Assembly (NCBI RefSeq): GCF_042679565.1
Contig: NZ_JBHTMY010000003.1
Coordinates: forward strand, 1,054,001 to 1,118,000
Direction: 5' to 3'
Source of the DNA: Namhaeicola litoreus
GTDB taxonomy: Bacteria > Bacteroidota > Bacteroidia > Flavobacteriales > Flavobacteriaceae
DNA length: 64,000 nucleotides
Shown here piece after piece: positions 63,234 to 64,000 of the stretch (position 1 is the stretch's first letter; each line of letters opens with the position of its first letter). Below the pieces are notes generated by a model that did not search any database, was not told the DNA's origin, and saw nothing but the letters and a program-made list of their open reading frames with translations. The position numbers were made by a program, and so were the translations under genes.

Positions 63234-64000
63234 TTATTTTACCTTTAGTTTAACTGTTTGCAAATCCTTTTCTAATGAGGATGTTCCAACTGAAATCGTA
63301 AAAGTTCCAGGTTCGACAACTTTTTTCATTTCTTGATTAAGTATTTGAAGCTCATCGAATCCCAATTTAAATGAAACCGTCTTTGTTTGACCTGGTTCTA
63401 ATGAGATTCTCTCAAATCCTTTTAGCATTTTTAAATATCGACCTACAGAAGCAAAATCATCCCTGACATACATTTGTACCACTTCATCACCTGCCCTGTC
63501 ACCTATATTTTTAATATCAACTGAAACCGAAGTAGTTCCATTTATATCAATTACATTATGTTCTAATTTTGGTTCATCAATTTTAAACGTGGTATAGCTT
63601 AGCCCATATCCAAAGGGAAATAGAGGTGATTTATCACTAAAATGATACAATCCTTTGCCGGACCCTATAAAATCTGGACGCTCCAAATAAGTAACGGGTA
63701 TTTGACCTACAGATCTTGGAAATGAGACGGTTAATTTTCCTCCGGGATTGACATCGCCAAAAATAGCATCCGCAATGGCATCTCCGGACCGCATCCCTAA
63801 ATACCAAGTCTCAAGGACCGAAGGAATATTCTCTGCAATATAATTAATCGATAAAGGGCGTCCATTAATGAGCACAACGATTATCGGTTTCCCTGTTTTG
63901 TGTATCGCTTCGACCAAGTCGTTTTGAACACCGAATAAATCCAGCTCAGAACGATCGATACCCTCTCCACCTGTTTTTCTTGAACCACCTACCACCAAAA
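63234..64000 (-). CDS. Glycoside hydrolase family 3, C-terminal part (start outside window)
   Basis: The frame is open to the window edge, so only the C-terminal 255 residues are seen; an ATG at 63998 is probably internal. The GH3 C-terminal sandwich has VVLINGRPLSINYIAENIPSVLETWYLGMRSGDAIADAIFGDVNPGGKL, FGYGLSYT, and a fibronectin-III-like domain (GDEVVQMYVRDDFASVGRYLKMLKGF, EPGTFTISVG). It is a beta-glucosidase/xylosidase-type enzyme; no PA14 insert can be judged. It lies 45 nt upstream of the GH67-like gene in one operon. Confidence 0.9.
   Translation of the reverse strand, partial: LVVGGSRKTGGEGIDRSELDLFGVQNDLVEAIHKTGKPIIVVLINGRPLSINYIAENIPSVLETWYLGMRSGDAIADAIFGDVNPGGKLTVSFPRSVGQIPVTYLERPDFIGSGKGLYHFSDKSPLFPFGYGLSYTTFKIDEPKLEHNVIDINGTTSVSVDIKNIGDRAGDEVVQMYVRDDFASVGRYLKMLKGFERISLEPGQTKTVSFKLGFDELQILNQEMKKVVEPGTFTISVGTSSLEKDLQTVKLKVK

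Noticed and set aside
1..64000. CRISPR arrays, insertion sequences, transposases or phage genes
   Set aside because: No regularly spaced repeats, transposase motifs or phage proteins were seen on either strand.

Overview
The window comes from an AT-rich member of the Bacteroidota, most likely a marine Flavobacteriaceae-type bacterium. Three things point there: the gene repertoire (tandem parvulin chaperones next to SurA, the START-like domain protein, fused RhaE-W, large sulfatase-rich glycan loci with many lipoprotein signals), promoters with the Bacteroidota TTG-N19-TAnnTTTG pattern, and the near absence of Shine-Dalgarno sequences. The genus cannot be named from this sequence alone.

Positions 1-9916 are housekeeping genes: a periplasmic chaperone operon (truncated SurA, a SurA-N-like lipoprotein, a two-domain parvulin isomerase), a DUF493 protein, a P-loop NTPase, RecQ, methionyl-tRNA formyltransferase, an HU protein with promoter and terminator, YqgE/AlgH, a class IV aminotransferase, a START-like protein and an elongator tRNA-Met with promoter and terminator.

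Positions 9957-20287 (minus strand) form a complete L-rhamnose operon. RhaI isomerises rhamnose, an FGGY kinase phosphorylates rhamnulose, the fused RhaEW cleaves rhamnulose-1-phosphate to DHAP and L-lactaldehyde and oxidises the latter to L-lactate, and LutABC takes lactate to pyruvate. An NCS1-type permease and a tandem class II aldolase with a dead second half complete it. A divergent GntR-type regulator follows.

Positions 21832-34583 and 35014-53813 (minus strand) are two long operons for extracytoplasmic glycan breakdown. They encode GH78 and GH106-like rhamnosidase candidates, GH2, GH3, two GH43, two formylglycine sulfatases, a heparinase II/III-type lyase, a PL7-superfamily-like jelly roll, a beta-helix protein, an (alpha/alpha)6 enzyme, two GH67-like proteins, a DUF1593 protein and a secreted acetolactate-decarboxylase-fold lipoprotein. 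Together with the rhamnose operon they suggest a sulfated polysaccharide containing rhamnose, uronic acid and xylose (ulvan-like). This is an inference; no SusC/SusD pair is present in the window.

The same tandem repeat, CTATCCTG-NN-CTRTMMTG with a 10-bp period, lies upstream of all three minus-strand operons, so they probably form one regulon.

Positions 53917-60523 hold a LacI regulator and a divergent five-gene cassette: an isopropylmalate/tartrate-dehydrogenase-like enzyme, a cyclase-fold hydrolase, a DUF1537 acid-sugar kinase, an MFS acid-sugar transporter and a Gfo/Idh oxidoreductase. Two matching inverted repeats in the divergent promoter look like the LacI operators. The cassette may be a variant pathway for four-carbon sugar acids. 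Positions 60534-64000 begin another minus-strand glycan operon with a third GH67-like protein and a GH3 that runs off the window.
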